The notes under the pieces are model-generated. The model did not search any database, was not told the origin of the DNA, and saw only the letters and a list, made by a program, of their open reading frames with translations. Both the position numbers and the translations under genes were made by a program. DNA of 64,000 bases from Scilla litardierei (Eukaryota; Streptophyta; Magnoliopsida; Asparagales; Asparagaceae): positions 5,967,878 to 6,031,877 of the forward strand of contig CM061139.1 of the NCBI GenBank assembly GCA_030789695.1, written 5' to 3'. Within the stretch, counting starts at the first letter, position 1. Each line of letters starts with the position of its first letter. Shown piece by piece: positions 45,178 to 56,434 of this stretch.

Positions 45178-47093
45178 TGACCGGCGCCCCGTTTATGATT
45201 AGGGCGCGGTGTCGTTTTACCTCAAGTGCACGGTTAGTGTAGGGTGCGGGTATATCGAACACAGGGAGGTGAATGGCTTGCTGGCTATTAGCTTTGCCTA
45301 GGTCGTGTGTGAGCTACGCAGATGATATGAGTGGGTAGTGTAGAAATAAAGGAAAGAAATAAAAAAGACAAGAAATGAATCCCCGCTAACACGGGCTAGA
45401 GTACTCATGACACTTGATATTCGACTTGACCTAAGGGGAGACATTACCCCAAAAGATGGTACCTAATGCCACGTAGGCCCGATATTCTGGTTGGTACCCA
45501 GAATGATACGTTAGGTCTATCCAGTTTCGGACGGTGGGCATTCCTATGTCCAACACCCTCTGCAACCGAGAGCATTAAGGCCACAATGATAGCTCCCAAC
45601 ATTTCATCCAAGTCGTTCCCATATGCAAGGACTCAATGTCAACGCTAGGACGTGAGCTACGGCTAAAGAATCAAACTTCCATTGTATTTCCTCTTGGCCC
45701 AACGGTCAAAGGCGGTCTTTCTCCAGTCGATGACAATGAAACACCCTAGCGTAACCCTAATGGCAAAATAGGTCGAATGTGATTTCTAGCAATACATCAA
45801 AGAAGATCTTGACGGGACAAGCATCTGGAGCCCAACCCCCAACTCCATCTAGTGTGTTGCCCTACGAGTTGGTCTCAGATTGTTAGACATCCACATTGAC
45901 ACATTCCATCAAACACTTGCCATGCAATCAAGTCAAATGAAATATCCCAAGCATCAATCCTACTCTAACCCATATTAGGGTTCATCAAACAATACTCAAT
46001 GGTGAAGAACATGATAACAAGCAATAAAAGGGACAAACAAACATTCACCATCAAGCTTATTGAAAATAACACAAAGCAATGGAAATAAGAGAAGAAATAC
46101 TTATCTTGCATTAGAATCCATCAATCCATTACAAGATTTATTGAAAGAGAAACCCTAATCTAAAATAATCTAAAGCTCCCATGAACGGGGCTGAAAAGCC
46201 CTGAAAAATAGAGGGGAACCCCTTACAAGTCGTGCAACATCTCATATTTATAAGCCCTCACAAAACCCTAACAGTTCGGGTACAAATACCCACTAAAACT
46301 ACTGAAAAAGTGCCACCCGATCGGGTGGAAGTTCACCCAATCGGATGGAAACAAACAAAGACACTGAACTGCTGAAAATGGGCTCACCCGGTCGGTTGGA
46401 TAGCCCACCCGATCGGTTGAAGTTCAAATTCCAAACAGCCAAGAATTTCAGCACCCAGATGCGCTCAGAAAATTCCAGAAAAATGTAGAAAAATCGGATT
46501 TTGGCATGTGACTTATCGTTAGAAAGCTAATGACGATGTCGACGCTAGAAAAATAATAGATCACACAAAGTCCCACTGGAATGATAGAAGATCTTCAATG
46601 AATGCAGCAGTAGTGCACGAAAGGTGAAGAAAACGCCACCCGATCGGTTGAAGTGTCAACCGGTCGGGTGAGTTCTTCCCTAAAATGACCCTAGGAGATG
46701 ACCCGATCAGTTGGAAAGCTCTCCTATGAATGCCACTATGTCTCCTCACCATCCAGTCATCCACCCGATCGGGTGGCACATTATGTTGTTTGGGTGGAGC
46801 GCAGGACTGATACCATGATACGAACCGATCGGGTGGCTCATCCACACGACCGGGTGAAGCTCCAAAACTTCAACTCCTCATCTTTGGCCATCGGATCTTA
46901 CCGTATAAGCGCGTTTTGGTCCGACATGCAAGGTTGACTCCAGAAGACACCGAAATGCCGACATTTACCTGAAATACAAACAATACACCCAATAGTCAAT
47001 ATGAACCAAAATGAGATATATATACAACATGGAATGAGATGAAACACAAATGAAAACACGATGAAGAGTGTGTGCATAAGGTGAAATGTGTCA
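45178..47093 (-). repeat. 5' LTR of element G
   Basis: Starts TGACCGGCGCC and ends GTGTCA. It has one extra palindrome unit (46335-46346) that the 3' LTR lacks. The cluster is 46313-46862. Confidence 0.9.
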
Positions 47094-47098
47094 TAGGG
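47094..47098. other. Target-site duplication of G, right copy
   Basis: TAGGG. Confidence 0.9.
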
Positions 47099-49219
47099 TA
47101 ATAAAGACAATCACAGAGTGCACATCAGATTTACCCTAGTTCGGTCGCCCCAACGACCTTCTCCATCCCCAAAATAGATACTAGCATTAATATGTAATTG
47201 GGTACAACTACAATGAGCTATGAGCCCCAACTCAACTCTCACCTAGTTCGCACCACACTCCCCAAAGTGCTAAACACTATCAATCTAGTAAATACTCTCT
47301 CTTGACAAGCCCCAACTCGTCATGACCCTCTTGACTAGTCCCAACTAGACAAGACCCCAAAAGAATGAAATAATACAAAGATTGAAACATCAGGTACACG
47401 AATATAAAGTAATAAGAGTTTAGAAAAGCTCAGTTCGTATCGGTATGTCGTCTCTGTCAATCCGCACAGGTCAGATCTAGTCTGACAAGATGTAGTCTCC
47501 AATCCCACGTCCCTCTTAGTCTTCTTGGATGTCACAGATAGCCCCAAGGGTGTGCTTGATGGTTCGGCTACTCAGAGTTCAAGTGTGCAAGGTCGGCAAT
47601 GAGATGATTTAGCAAGTTAGAATGGCACATAAGAACTAGGGTCGACAGTGAGATGACTAAGCAAGTCAGGATGGCACATAAGAACTAGGGTCGGCAGCCC
47701 CTTGATGGCATGGGTCGTCAATGCTAGGATGGCTGTGCGTGTGCAGCTTCCGACAAGGTCAGCAATGATAATGTGTGGGGCTTGCAGCAGTCTAATGTAG
47801 CAGATGGCTAGGGTCGGCAATGCCTTTTGTGCATAAGTCGGTAAGCAACCAGTGTCTTTGATGGCACGGGTCAGCAACTGAAGATGGCTCAGCACTTGAG
47901 CTCGGTTGACAACGCAGATTACTGGAGCTTGCATGGGTCACCAAGCGAGAGATGGTTGCCTCAACTATAGGTCAGCATCCCCTTGGCTCTTGGACGAAGG
48001 TCGGTCGGCAGTGTTGATGTCTCTGTAGATCAATGGGTTGGCAGCATCAGATGTTGCAGCTGTAGCTCGTTCACCCAACTTGATGGTGCGACAGTTGCAA
48101 GGCGATGCATAAGTCGCCAACCACCCCTTTGCATGAGTTTGTTCGAGCGACAGTCCACTGGTCGACAAGCAACCGTGTGTGCTGATCGTCATCAAAGCAA
48201 TGAGCTTTGGGCTGCTCTTCTGTTTGGCAATCACCAAGTTCATATAAAAACACATGGAAACACCAATACTCAAAGAAGCTGATCAACAAAACAAGTGAAA
48301 AGAAAGTAATTGGCTTCCCTTTTGGAACGTGCGCCTTGTCCTCTTGTGCCTTTGATGAGATCTTGTTGTAGCTAGCTCCTTGGAGAGTTTTTGGCATGGG
48401 ATTCAAAACTTGCGGCAAAGCTTGGGTTTCAAAAATTTCAGCAATGATTGAGTTTCAAAACTTGTGGCAGTGCAGGTCAAAGATTTCGGCTCCTTTTTCT
48501 TGTGAAGCTTGTGGACTTGTTGATGGTTGAAGGATTTGAAGATTTCGACTTGGATAAAAGAAGTTCCTTTATGTTACGGCTTGGAGAGCAAAAAACAATG
48601 AGGAAGAGTTTTAGGCTTAGGGTTTTGTTGGCTTGTGTATCTTTGTGTTGTTGGCTGTATGATAGGTTAAAGCTAGGATTGTGGCAATGGGAGTTTGAAG
48701 ATTGCGTTTATAGGGGCTTTGCTAGGGCTTTGCTTTGGCTGGCTACTCTCTCCTTGATTTTTCTTTGGCCGCAATGGTTCTTCCCTTTAGATGGATGGTT
48801 TAAATAGGAGTAGATGGAGATTTATGGTTCAAGGAGAATCCCCTTGGAATAGGGATTTGATTCAATCACAATTGAATTTGTATTTGGATTTGAGATTTGA
48901 ATTGAATTCAAATTGGAATATGAGTTGAAATGGGATTTGCTTTCGAGTATAAAATTGATTTGTGAAGATCACATCAAATCCCAAAGAGATTTCATTTAAT
49001 CACCATTGAATTCCCTCCTTATCTCTCCATCTTTGACCAAGTACAAATTGCAAATGAATTGTAATTTCTCCATCACTTTTACTAAGTCCCCCTTTGAGTA
49101 TTTACAAGCTTGTCACTCCTGAAAACACTTAGCACACACATCAAATCATTCACACACGTTTGTTATCATCAAACATGAAGTCATCGATCGTTGTATCCAA
49201 CTACACGTTTTATCCAACA
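47099..49219 (-). repeat. LTR of element F, main piece
   Basis: Continues the piece at 39722-39833 and ends ATCCAACA, which matches the start TGTTGGAT in inverted form. Contains a GGTCGGCA-rich zone with a 58-bp tandem duplication (about 47590-47705), TATA-like sites on the minus strand near 48706 and 48803, and a simple TTGAATTGAATTCAA zone near 48840-48930. It has short shadow ORFs only. Confidence 0.7.
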
Positions 49220-50458
49220 GATTTGACGTGTTTTATGTACTTGTCTTTAGAATGTTAAAGCATTTATATTGAAGCTTGCACACACTTAGGAATTGCCTTA
49301 GAATATTTTAGAAATGTTTTAAAAGTTTTTAAACCTATTTCCTCAGTTTTCAAAGTCAAGACCCTAGCTACATAAGTAGACTAGTCGACTAGATTGACAC
49401 CCAGTCGACTAGCTACAATGCCTGGAAATTGGCTAGCAGTATGTCAGAAAAGTACTCCAATATTGTTATTAAGTGCTCGACTGTGTCATATGCACTAGTC
49501 GACTAGAAAATGAACTGTAGTCGACTAGTTTTTACCGAGCCTAATCAGCACCTCAAACATGATGGACTAGTCGACCAAAATTCAATAAGTAGTCGATTAG
49601 TTGCTGACTAGTCGACTAGGAGATGAAATCTAGTCGACTAGTAAGTAGTCGTTGACATATAACGATGATATTTTTACTAGCCATTTTGTCCCTTTTAATG
49701 GATATTTTTGGGATTTTACCAGGCCAGATTTACATGATATATACATAGGTTTTGACTGGGGTTTTAGGATCAAGAAAAAGAATTAAATCAAGTTGTCAAG
49801 CTCTCTTGTGCTCAAAATTTTTTAAAGCTAAAACCTCCTTCTTGGCCTACGTTTTTAATGCTTTGAAGCAATTTTCTTGGTCATATTCTTTGATCTCTTT
49901 ATGTTTTTGTCTTAGTTATATTTGAGCTTAAAGAATTCATCTTAGCCACATTTTCACATCAAGCTTCAATTGAAAAGACTATTAGAAATTGTACATAAAA
50001 TTCCAAAAGTGTAAGTTGAAAATCCACTAGTTGTGTGGTTTTTAAGTTTTGGTAAAAGAAATTCTCAATTGTTTATGATATGACCCTAGACCTATACTCA
50101 CAATCTACTCCACCAAACACTATATTCCTCCCTATATCTTAGTCTGAGAACCAGCGAACAACCTCACAATAGGTCGGACAAAGTTCGACCGAGCCTTCCT
50201 TAGTCAGTGACTGACTTAAGTATTGGAGAGGATCTGGTTGGAACCCAGATCTGACCCCCTAATGAGCTTCCTATGTTGCTGATAGCTGGAAAGATAGCTT
50301 AGCCACAGCTTGGTCTAACACCCATAGCTTGCCCCGGAGTTCCTTCAACTCGAAGTTAGCTCGTCCGGCATCCTAAAAGCTGCCCACCACCTCCACCTCA
50401 ACGGCATCCTTTCGGTCATCCTTCAAAAACACATGTGGTGAGAAAACACCCTGAAACA
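49220..50458 (+). repeat. LTR-derived sequence I/H with CTAGTCGACTAG cluster
   Basis: Plus-strand LTR sequence that ends at the Tat-type primer site. U3-like cluster at 49376-49660, TATA-like GATATATACATA at 49736-49747. The first 840 bp look copia-like and the last 400 bp Tat-like, so two LTR fragments may be joined near 50060. I could not fix this border. Element F is inserted at its left end. Confidence 0.45.
49376..49660. repeat. CTAGTCGACTAG palindrome cluster
   Basis: About ten exact or near copies of the 12-base palindrome CTAGTCGACTAG or its core AGTCGACTAG in 285 bp, 80-100 bp upstream of a TATA-like site. Confidence 0.9.
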
Positions 50459-50460
50459 TC

Positions 50461-50480
50461 TGGCATCATCTGTGGGAATC
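50461..50480 (+). other. Primer binding site of Tat-like element H
   Basis: TGGCATCATCTGTGGGAATC, a two- or three-base variant of the usual Tat site. Confidence 0.75.
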
Positions 50481-50512
50481 GAGTGAGTATCCACATCATC
50501 ATCCACACCAAC

Positions 50513-52168
50513 AATGACTTAACCTACCAATGAGGAGCCTTAGAAACCAATCACTATATGGACAACAAACGTTATGTCGTCCACCCTGGGTCCTAGATCC
50601 TATACTCGTTGAATGTCCAAGTCATGATTTGTGACTCTGAATCAGTTCAATTTATTAACAAAGGAGGTAAATGCCAATATACAAACACTGACTGCTGTAG
50701 TAGACCGGCTCACGGGTCCACAACCATGATCAATGGGTATCCCACCAATCTTCCCAACTTTTCCTCAGCAGCATCATATGCTACTGTCTATGTACCATAG
50801 TGGCAGGCTAAGGAACAACACCCCCAAACCTAGAGCAATGGTTCAGCATGCATTCTTTATCTTTGCAATGGCCACAAACGCCTATTTCTCCTTAAGATGA
50901 AGGAGAGCAAGGAGGCTAGAAAGTGGATAATAACATATCTAAAGCTTGACACAAAGGTCAGCAACCTCCACCCCAGTGAGCCAAAAACTGCCTCATCATT
51001 TTGGATGATGATCGGCATTAAGGGAACCGATGAGAACGAAGTTGGGGTTCTCGTCTGCGGCCTCGAGTTGGCCACAAAAGGAAATATTGAAGAGACATCA
51101 CTTGATGTCCAAACTTATCTGATAACCTAGACGGTAACCAAAGAGATTCATCGAGTGCTTCTCAAGGAGATTCAAACACTGAGAGGACACCCGACGACAT
51201 CGCTCCCCTTCACTGAGCTCGGAGGAGGAGCATAACCTATTGAAGAAATGGATCACATCGTCCTGATTTCCATCTAGATTTAAGATGCCCGATCTAGATA
51301 GGTATGACGGCTCTGGTGACCCATGAGAACATATCCAGTATTTCAGAGGAGTGATAGGGATACAAGATGCAGATGATTCTCTACTTTATCAAGTTGTCCA
51401 AATCACTCTTCAAAAAACTGCAAAGGAGTGGTAAAAATGGTTTCCTAGTAGAACTATTGGAATCTTCAAAAGTCGAGCAGAAGCTTTCTGCCAACAATTC
51501 ATGGCAGGAAGAAGGAGAAAAAGAAGCTCGGACCACATGTTCGATTTGGTGCACACTGAGGAATTTTCTAAAGTGTTTCAACTCTGTAAGGTTGAATGTT
51601 GAAAGTTGTAGTGATGAAGTGACCATCGTTGCTCTAAATAAAGGGGTTCTACGTAAGGATCTGATGAAGTCCTTGCACTATAAACTGCCTCGTGACTTGG
51701 ATCAACTCCTTACCAGAGTGGAGCGGTTCATGATGGGGGAGGCGCTTGCTACTCGTGAGGGAAGCACTTCCAAAACCCCCACTGAGCGCTAAAGAAGGAA
51801 GCTAGGCTCAATGAAGGTGATCGCCGAGAGCAAATAGTTTGTAAAAGATGAGAAATGACCCCACAGACATGTCAGCCAAGATTAACATGATCCTTACAAA
51901 GCGCAATGATCCCAAAGAAGTCATAATGGCCTACGCTCAAAATGAGGGGTATATGAACCGACCTCCCCCGAAAATGAAAGGAGGCAGGCATGATGAAAAC
52001 AAGATTTGTAGATACCACCAAGACCACAATCATGATACATAGGACTGTTGGCATTTGAAGAAGGACAGCAAGCAGCTTATCCAATTGGGGTATTTGAAGA
52101 AGTTTATTGATGTCCCAAAAGAAAGGCAAGAAGAAAGCACTTCAAGGGCGACAAATCGAGGAAAATGA
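50513..52168 (+). pseudogene. gag: Decayed Gag of Tat-like element H
   Basis: Begins near ATG 50513, which meets a stop at once. Recognisable pieces are a FKMPDLDRYDGSGDP block at about 51278, the region of 51367-51792 with DEVTIVALNKGV and RKDLMKSLHYKLPRDLDQLLTRVERF, and the CCHC-like ICRYHQDHNHDT-stop-DC block at 52005-52050, followed by LKKDSKQLIQLGYLKKF. There are many stops and frameshifts. No protease or pol follows. Confidence 0.7.
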
Positions 52169-52495
52169 GTGTCCATGGTCCAGCCCGTTACCGTGATCAT
52201 TGAATGAGCTCAAATCCGACCTAAAAAGAAGGAAAACTAGGCTATCTTGAAGCCTCGCTACTTATTTCTGCTGCACAAGTAAACTGGGCTAACACTTGGC
52301 TATATCTCTTATTTCAATGTCCTTTTTTGTCATTTAGAGAAAGTTGTATTTGATTAAACTAATAAAATGTTGACAATTATGTTTGAACATTAGATCGGCC
52401 TATTTCACCTTTTAGTCTTTCTTAAAATGCACATGCCTACAAACTAACATAGATACCTCAACTTTGACCAACTTTGATTCTATGATGATCTGATG
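52169..52495 (+). other. Non-coding remnant after H gag
   Basis: AT-rich, nothing recognised. The protease expected here is absent. Confidence 0.5.
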
Positions 52496-53010
52496 TAAAG
52501 ATGGGGGCAGCTCCCCCAGTAGGCCAACCTATTTTTGATTGGCAATAGTTGAGGGACCACTCCCCTCGTAGCTGATCAAAGACTTAGTCTGACATAAGGA
52601 GGATGGCCGCTCCCCCAGCTGGTCGACCCGTTGGTCCATCGTAAGGCAGGGGCCACTACCCCAGCATGTTAACCCATTTCGATCGCCGTCAATCGAGGGG
52701 CCACTCCCCTCGTATCCGATCGAAGACTTGGTCCACCGTAAGGCTGGAAGCCACTCCCCCAGTATACCGACCCATTTCGATCGACCGTCAATCGAGGGGC
52801 CACATTCCTCGTAGTCGATCGAAGACGTGTTTTGTCGTAAGGCTAGGGGCCACTCCTCCAGTAGTCCGACCCATTGGTCGGTCATAAGGATGTGAGCCAC
52901 TCCCCCAGTAAGCCAGCCCATTCCGATCGATTGTCAGTTAAGGGACCACTTCCCTCATAGCCGATCGAAGACTTGGTCTGCAGTAAGGCTTGGGACCACT
53001 CCCCCAGTAG
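52496..53010. repeat. Tandem repeats of element H (about 98 bp)
   Basis: Five or more units sharing GCCACTCCCCCAGTA, ATTTCGATCGACCGTCAATCGA and CGATCGAAGAC. TCGAAGAC recurs at about 52719, 52817 and 52964. Each unit contains an inverted pair CGAGGGG/CCCCTCG. The position resembles the 3' arrays of E. Confidence 0.8.
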
Positions 53011-53525
53011 GCCAACTAATTAGATGTGAACATTGCATATTATACCACTCAACTATCATCATTTTGTGCATAGATCATATTCATTTTAGCTCCAATATGT
53101 GCATAATGTTGTTAATATTAGATTTGAGAGCTTACTCTTTATTTATGTGCAGAACGCTATTTTTGTTGCACTTATGTTCTTTCTCATATTTTTCATGTGA
53201 AGAGGGTAACTTCACAAATCCTCATATGCTTATATTTTACACTTTATTTTCACATATTTTCAAGTCATATCGATTGCCTATATTGCATTTTCGAAGCTAA
53301 AACGACGATTTCTTGATGAATTTCACTATTTCTATATTTTATTGGATTTTCAGGAAATATGGAACAATCGGGAGCAAATTGGAGCTATGAGCAAATTCAC
53401 GCATGTCGGAGCATCAGCGACTAGGATATCGAGGAGCTTACGATCTAGAAGAGAAGAAGGAGAGAAAGGATGAGAAGAGAAAGTGGAAAGAACGAAGGGG
53501 AGGAAGAAGAAGCTAAAAAAGCAGC

Positions 53526-53803
53526 TCACTCGACCGAAAAGCTTACTCCACTAGGCTGAGTGAGGCTGACACCATCCCAGCCCAAGGGGCCATGTGCATC
53601 AAAGTCACTCGACCGAGTGAAACGACCACTCAACCGAGTGGAGAATTGAAGCAGAAAGCTAGTTTTGATGATTTCTGTTGGAGTTACCGAGTGAGCTGAC
53701 CACTCGACCGAGTGGCCAGAAGATACAGAGCACCGATTTTGGAGTTTTCTGCAGAGATTTCCACTCGACCGAGTGCAGATCTCACCCGGTCGAGTGTGTC
53801 GTC
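53526..53803. repeat. ACTCGACCGAGT palindrome cluster of K
   Basis: About nine CACTCGACCGAGTG-type sites (five-base arms CACTCG/CGAGTG around AC), some degenerate, upstream of the TATA box. Confidence 0.85.
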
Positions 53804-53880
53804 GGGCCAGAATCTGAAAGCTAGGGTTTGTCTAGGGTAAAGGGTATTTTGGTCAGCTTGTTCCTAGGATTTTGAGTTAG

Positions 53881-53888
53881 TATAAATA
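53881..53888 (+). promoter_or_regulatory. TATA box of K
   Basis: TATAAATA, about 80 bp past the last palindrome. Confidence 0.6.
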
Positions 53889-54822
53889 GAGAGTTTTAAT
53901 AACCGTCAAGGAGGGAGATGATACGGCTAGAGAAAAGAGAAAAGACTCAACTTTTGTTAATTATTGCTTTTGATTGGAGATCTAGTTCTTAGTTATCTTG
54001 TTGATTTGAAGCTTTGGAGAACTTTGGTTGGTCTAAACTCTTAATCTTTTCAAATTTTATGAATATTTCTTATTTAATTCTCTTTTCTATGATGATTTCC
54101 ATTGTCTCCATGAATTCTATTGCTTTGATCCTGAATATTTGTGAGTAGTCTCTTTGCTTTAGGGCAAAGGGATGAACCTTATGGATTTAGTGCTTGATAT
54201 GTGAAATTTGTTGAAAACCTATGTTGCTAAAATTATTTTAGGGTTAGATTATGATCGATTAACTATAAATAGCTAGGGATTTCTACTTAGATCTTGAGAG
54301 CTTGAGAGATGATCTTGATCTATATGAAGCCGTAGATATTTGATTTAGATTTATAATTTGGATATCCTAGACTTGGTGCACGAGAGCGACCAAAGCTAGC
54401 TTCTTTATTATATTTATATAATTATATTCGTCTGTACGACGGTAAGACGAATACGAACCATCATAATCTAGATCCAAACTCACGTTGCACGACAATGAAC
54501 TTGAGCAAGGATTAAATTATATTGTCGACCTTAATGCTAATAATTCAAACTAGGCTTGTGTGAGAGCGAGGTTCTGACGTGCATTTATATTTCATATATT
54601 CATGCACGTCTTCTTTTGTGTTTTTCCGTTATTTTCCACCGTCCTGTATCCGTTTTCTCGTTTTTTCTAGTTTTCTTTCACTTCTCCGTGTTTTTGCGTG
54701 TTTGTAGGAGTTTGCCGGCTTAGGGGACACATAACGAAGGTATCATAAGTCCCTGGAGCAACGGGAGGAGTCATGCATGATCCAGGGGGTCAAACGACCA
54801 AGATTTCTATCTTTCAGCCCCC

Positions 54823-55256
54823 CACCCGATCGGTTGGATACAGCCAACCGATCGGGTGATGCATGCATGCACGACCCGGACAACAGCTGAAGCAAAGTGA
54901 GCATCAACCGACCGGGTCGACGACCGGTTCAGCCCAACAAACTTCTCGGGAAATTGAAGCTGAATTCCAACCGATCGGGTGACCTTCACCCGATCGGTTC
55001 ATCTGTAGCCGATTCCCCCAAGAGACGACCCGGAGAGCTCACCCGACGGCCAGCTGACCGTGCTGTCTTTTGGGCGACGTTTCCAATCGATCGGTTGATT
55101 TATCAACCGATCGGTTCACCCGATGACCGCAAGATCCAAACGACGAGCCGCGTGCGCCAACCGACCGTGTCGTGTGACCGGGTGAAGTTTCTGAAGACCG
55201 CCGCCGAAGATCGCAGCAGCTCACCCGATCAGTTGATTCTTCAACCGATCGGGTGA
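54823..55256. repeat. U3 palindrome cluster of J
   Basis: More than ten CCGATCGG-type palindromes, many in pairs whose GATC cores are 19-22 bp apart. The last ends about 10 bp before the TATA run. Confidence 0.92.
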
Positions 55257-55265
55257 AGTCATTTT

Positions 55266-55282
55266 CTATATATATATATATA
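55266..55282 (+). promoter_or_regulatory. TATA box of the J LTR
   Basis: TATATATATATATATAA followed by GCCCTAGG. Confidence 0.65.
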
Positions 55283-56243
55283 AGCCCTAGGTTTTCAGAA
55301 ACTGGAGCTGATTATTTTTCTGTCTTTTTCCCTATTGTGACGGCTGGAATTTTTTGGTTATTTGTAAGTGTTCAGATCTATGTCAAACTTTGATATTATC
55401 TTAATTGCATTACTACTACCGCATTTCAATTGCCTGATTATGTTTTTAACGGTCGATTTTCATTTAGATTGCTTTTTAGATAAAATGTGTGAGTAGTTCC
55501 CAAATCCGGGATTTTGGTGAAAACCCCTTCGTGGGTTCTCCCTAATGTGTCCATAGGACTAGGATATCGATAGGAAATAGGAATCTATTGGTTACGCGGA
55601 GTGTTTTATTGTCATCGGCGGGAAAAAGACCGCCTTTGACCATTGGGCTAAGGGGGAATAAACTTGGCGGTTGACTCCCTAGCCATAGCTCATGCCCTTT
55701 GCGTAGACATCAAATCCTAGCGTGTGGGAACGGCAGGACGAGATGTTGGGAGTTATCGTTGCGAGCTTAGTGCTCCCGGAGTCGGTCAGTGTTAATGGAC
55801 ATGGGAATGCCCACTGACTGAACCCAGGTAGTCCGGCGTATCATCATGGGCATTGACCGGAATATCTGGCCCATGGGACGCTGGTATCACTCTTAGAGGC
55901 AACGTCTCACCATTAAACCCTAATTCCAATCGTTGTCCTATCCGCCGGTCGCAGTAGCGAGAACACATGATAGGGTGGAAACCGAAGTCCCGGGTTTCCC
56001 TTTATATTGTTTATCCTTCTATCCATTTTCTGTGACAACCCATCTATCGATTCGCGCTAGCTCATCCATAGGGTGAATTCGGTCCCTTCTGACACAAGCA
56101 CAACCACGCCTCCCAGAGTTCGACCCCCAAGCCACACTACAACACCGTGCGCTTGCGGTTATAAATATTTAAATCTCACGCCCCAAATCCTATTGCGCAC
56201 TTGCATGATCACGAAACAAAGATCTGGGGGACGTCAAGCTTTA

Positions 56244-56261
56244 TGGCACCGTTGCCGGGGA
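56244..56261 (+). other. Primer binding site of J (tRNA-Asp type)
   Basis: TGGCACCGTTGCCGGGGA, one base different from the C site, 7 bp past the LTR. Confidence 0.9.
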
Positions 56262-56434
56262 GGCAACGTGCTTGTTATTTTGGATCTTTTGAACCCTTGA
56301 GTCTAGCTCACATCTCTATCTCGTGATAATTTTCACATTCTTCTTTTTCATTTTTATTTTCTTATTTTTATTTTTATTTTCTATTTTTATCTGTTTCTTT
56401 CCCACTTTTGCTTCACGGGTGTTTGTTGCTTTTA
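56262..56434 (+). other. Leader of J
   Basis: AT-rich with TTTTTATTTT runs. Same layout as in C. Confidence 0.6.

Larger units (their letters stand above)
39834..47093 (-). mobile_element. Element G: complete non-autonomous Athila-like LTR element
   Basis: 7260 bp between perfect TAGGG duplications. LTRs 39834-41735 and 45178-47093; degenerate tRNA-Asp-type primer site; a short zinc-knuckle frame and a 292-residue acidic protein inside; no protease, RT or integrase. The LTR ends and the U5 sequence resemble C and J, and it carries the same GATCGG palindromes. It must have been copied by enzymes from another element. Confidence 0.88.
53011..54574 (+). repeat. Athila-like LTR K, host of J
   Basis: No ORF. 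It has LTR features: AT-rich U3, a palindrome cluster at 53526-53803, TATAAATAG at 53881, and a U5-like region ending in GTGAGAGCGAGGTTC where J begins. The left border with H is uncertain. The remainder is probably right of J, outside the window. Confidence 0.5.
54575..56236 (+). repeat. 5' LTR of element J
   Basis: 1662 bp with inverted ends TGACGT and ACGTCA. U5 region carries the sequence GCGCTTGCGGTTATAAATATTTAAATCTC shared with C in reverse. Confidence 0.88.

Noticed and set aside
47965..48807. ORFs of about 100-119 codons in the F LTR
   Set aside because: No domain, overlapping in opposite strands, inside an LTR with internal repeats.
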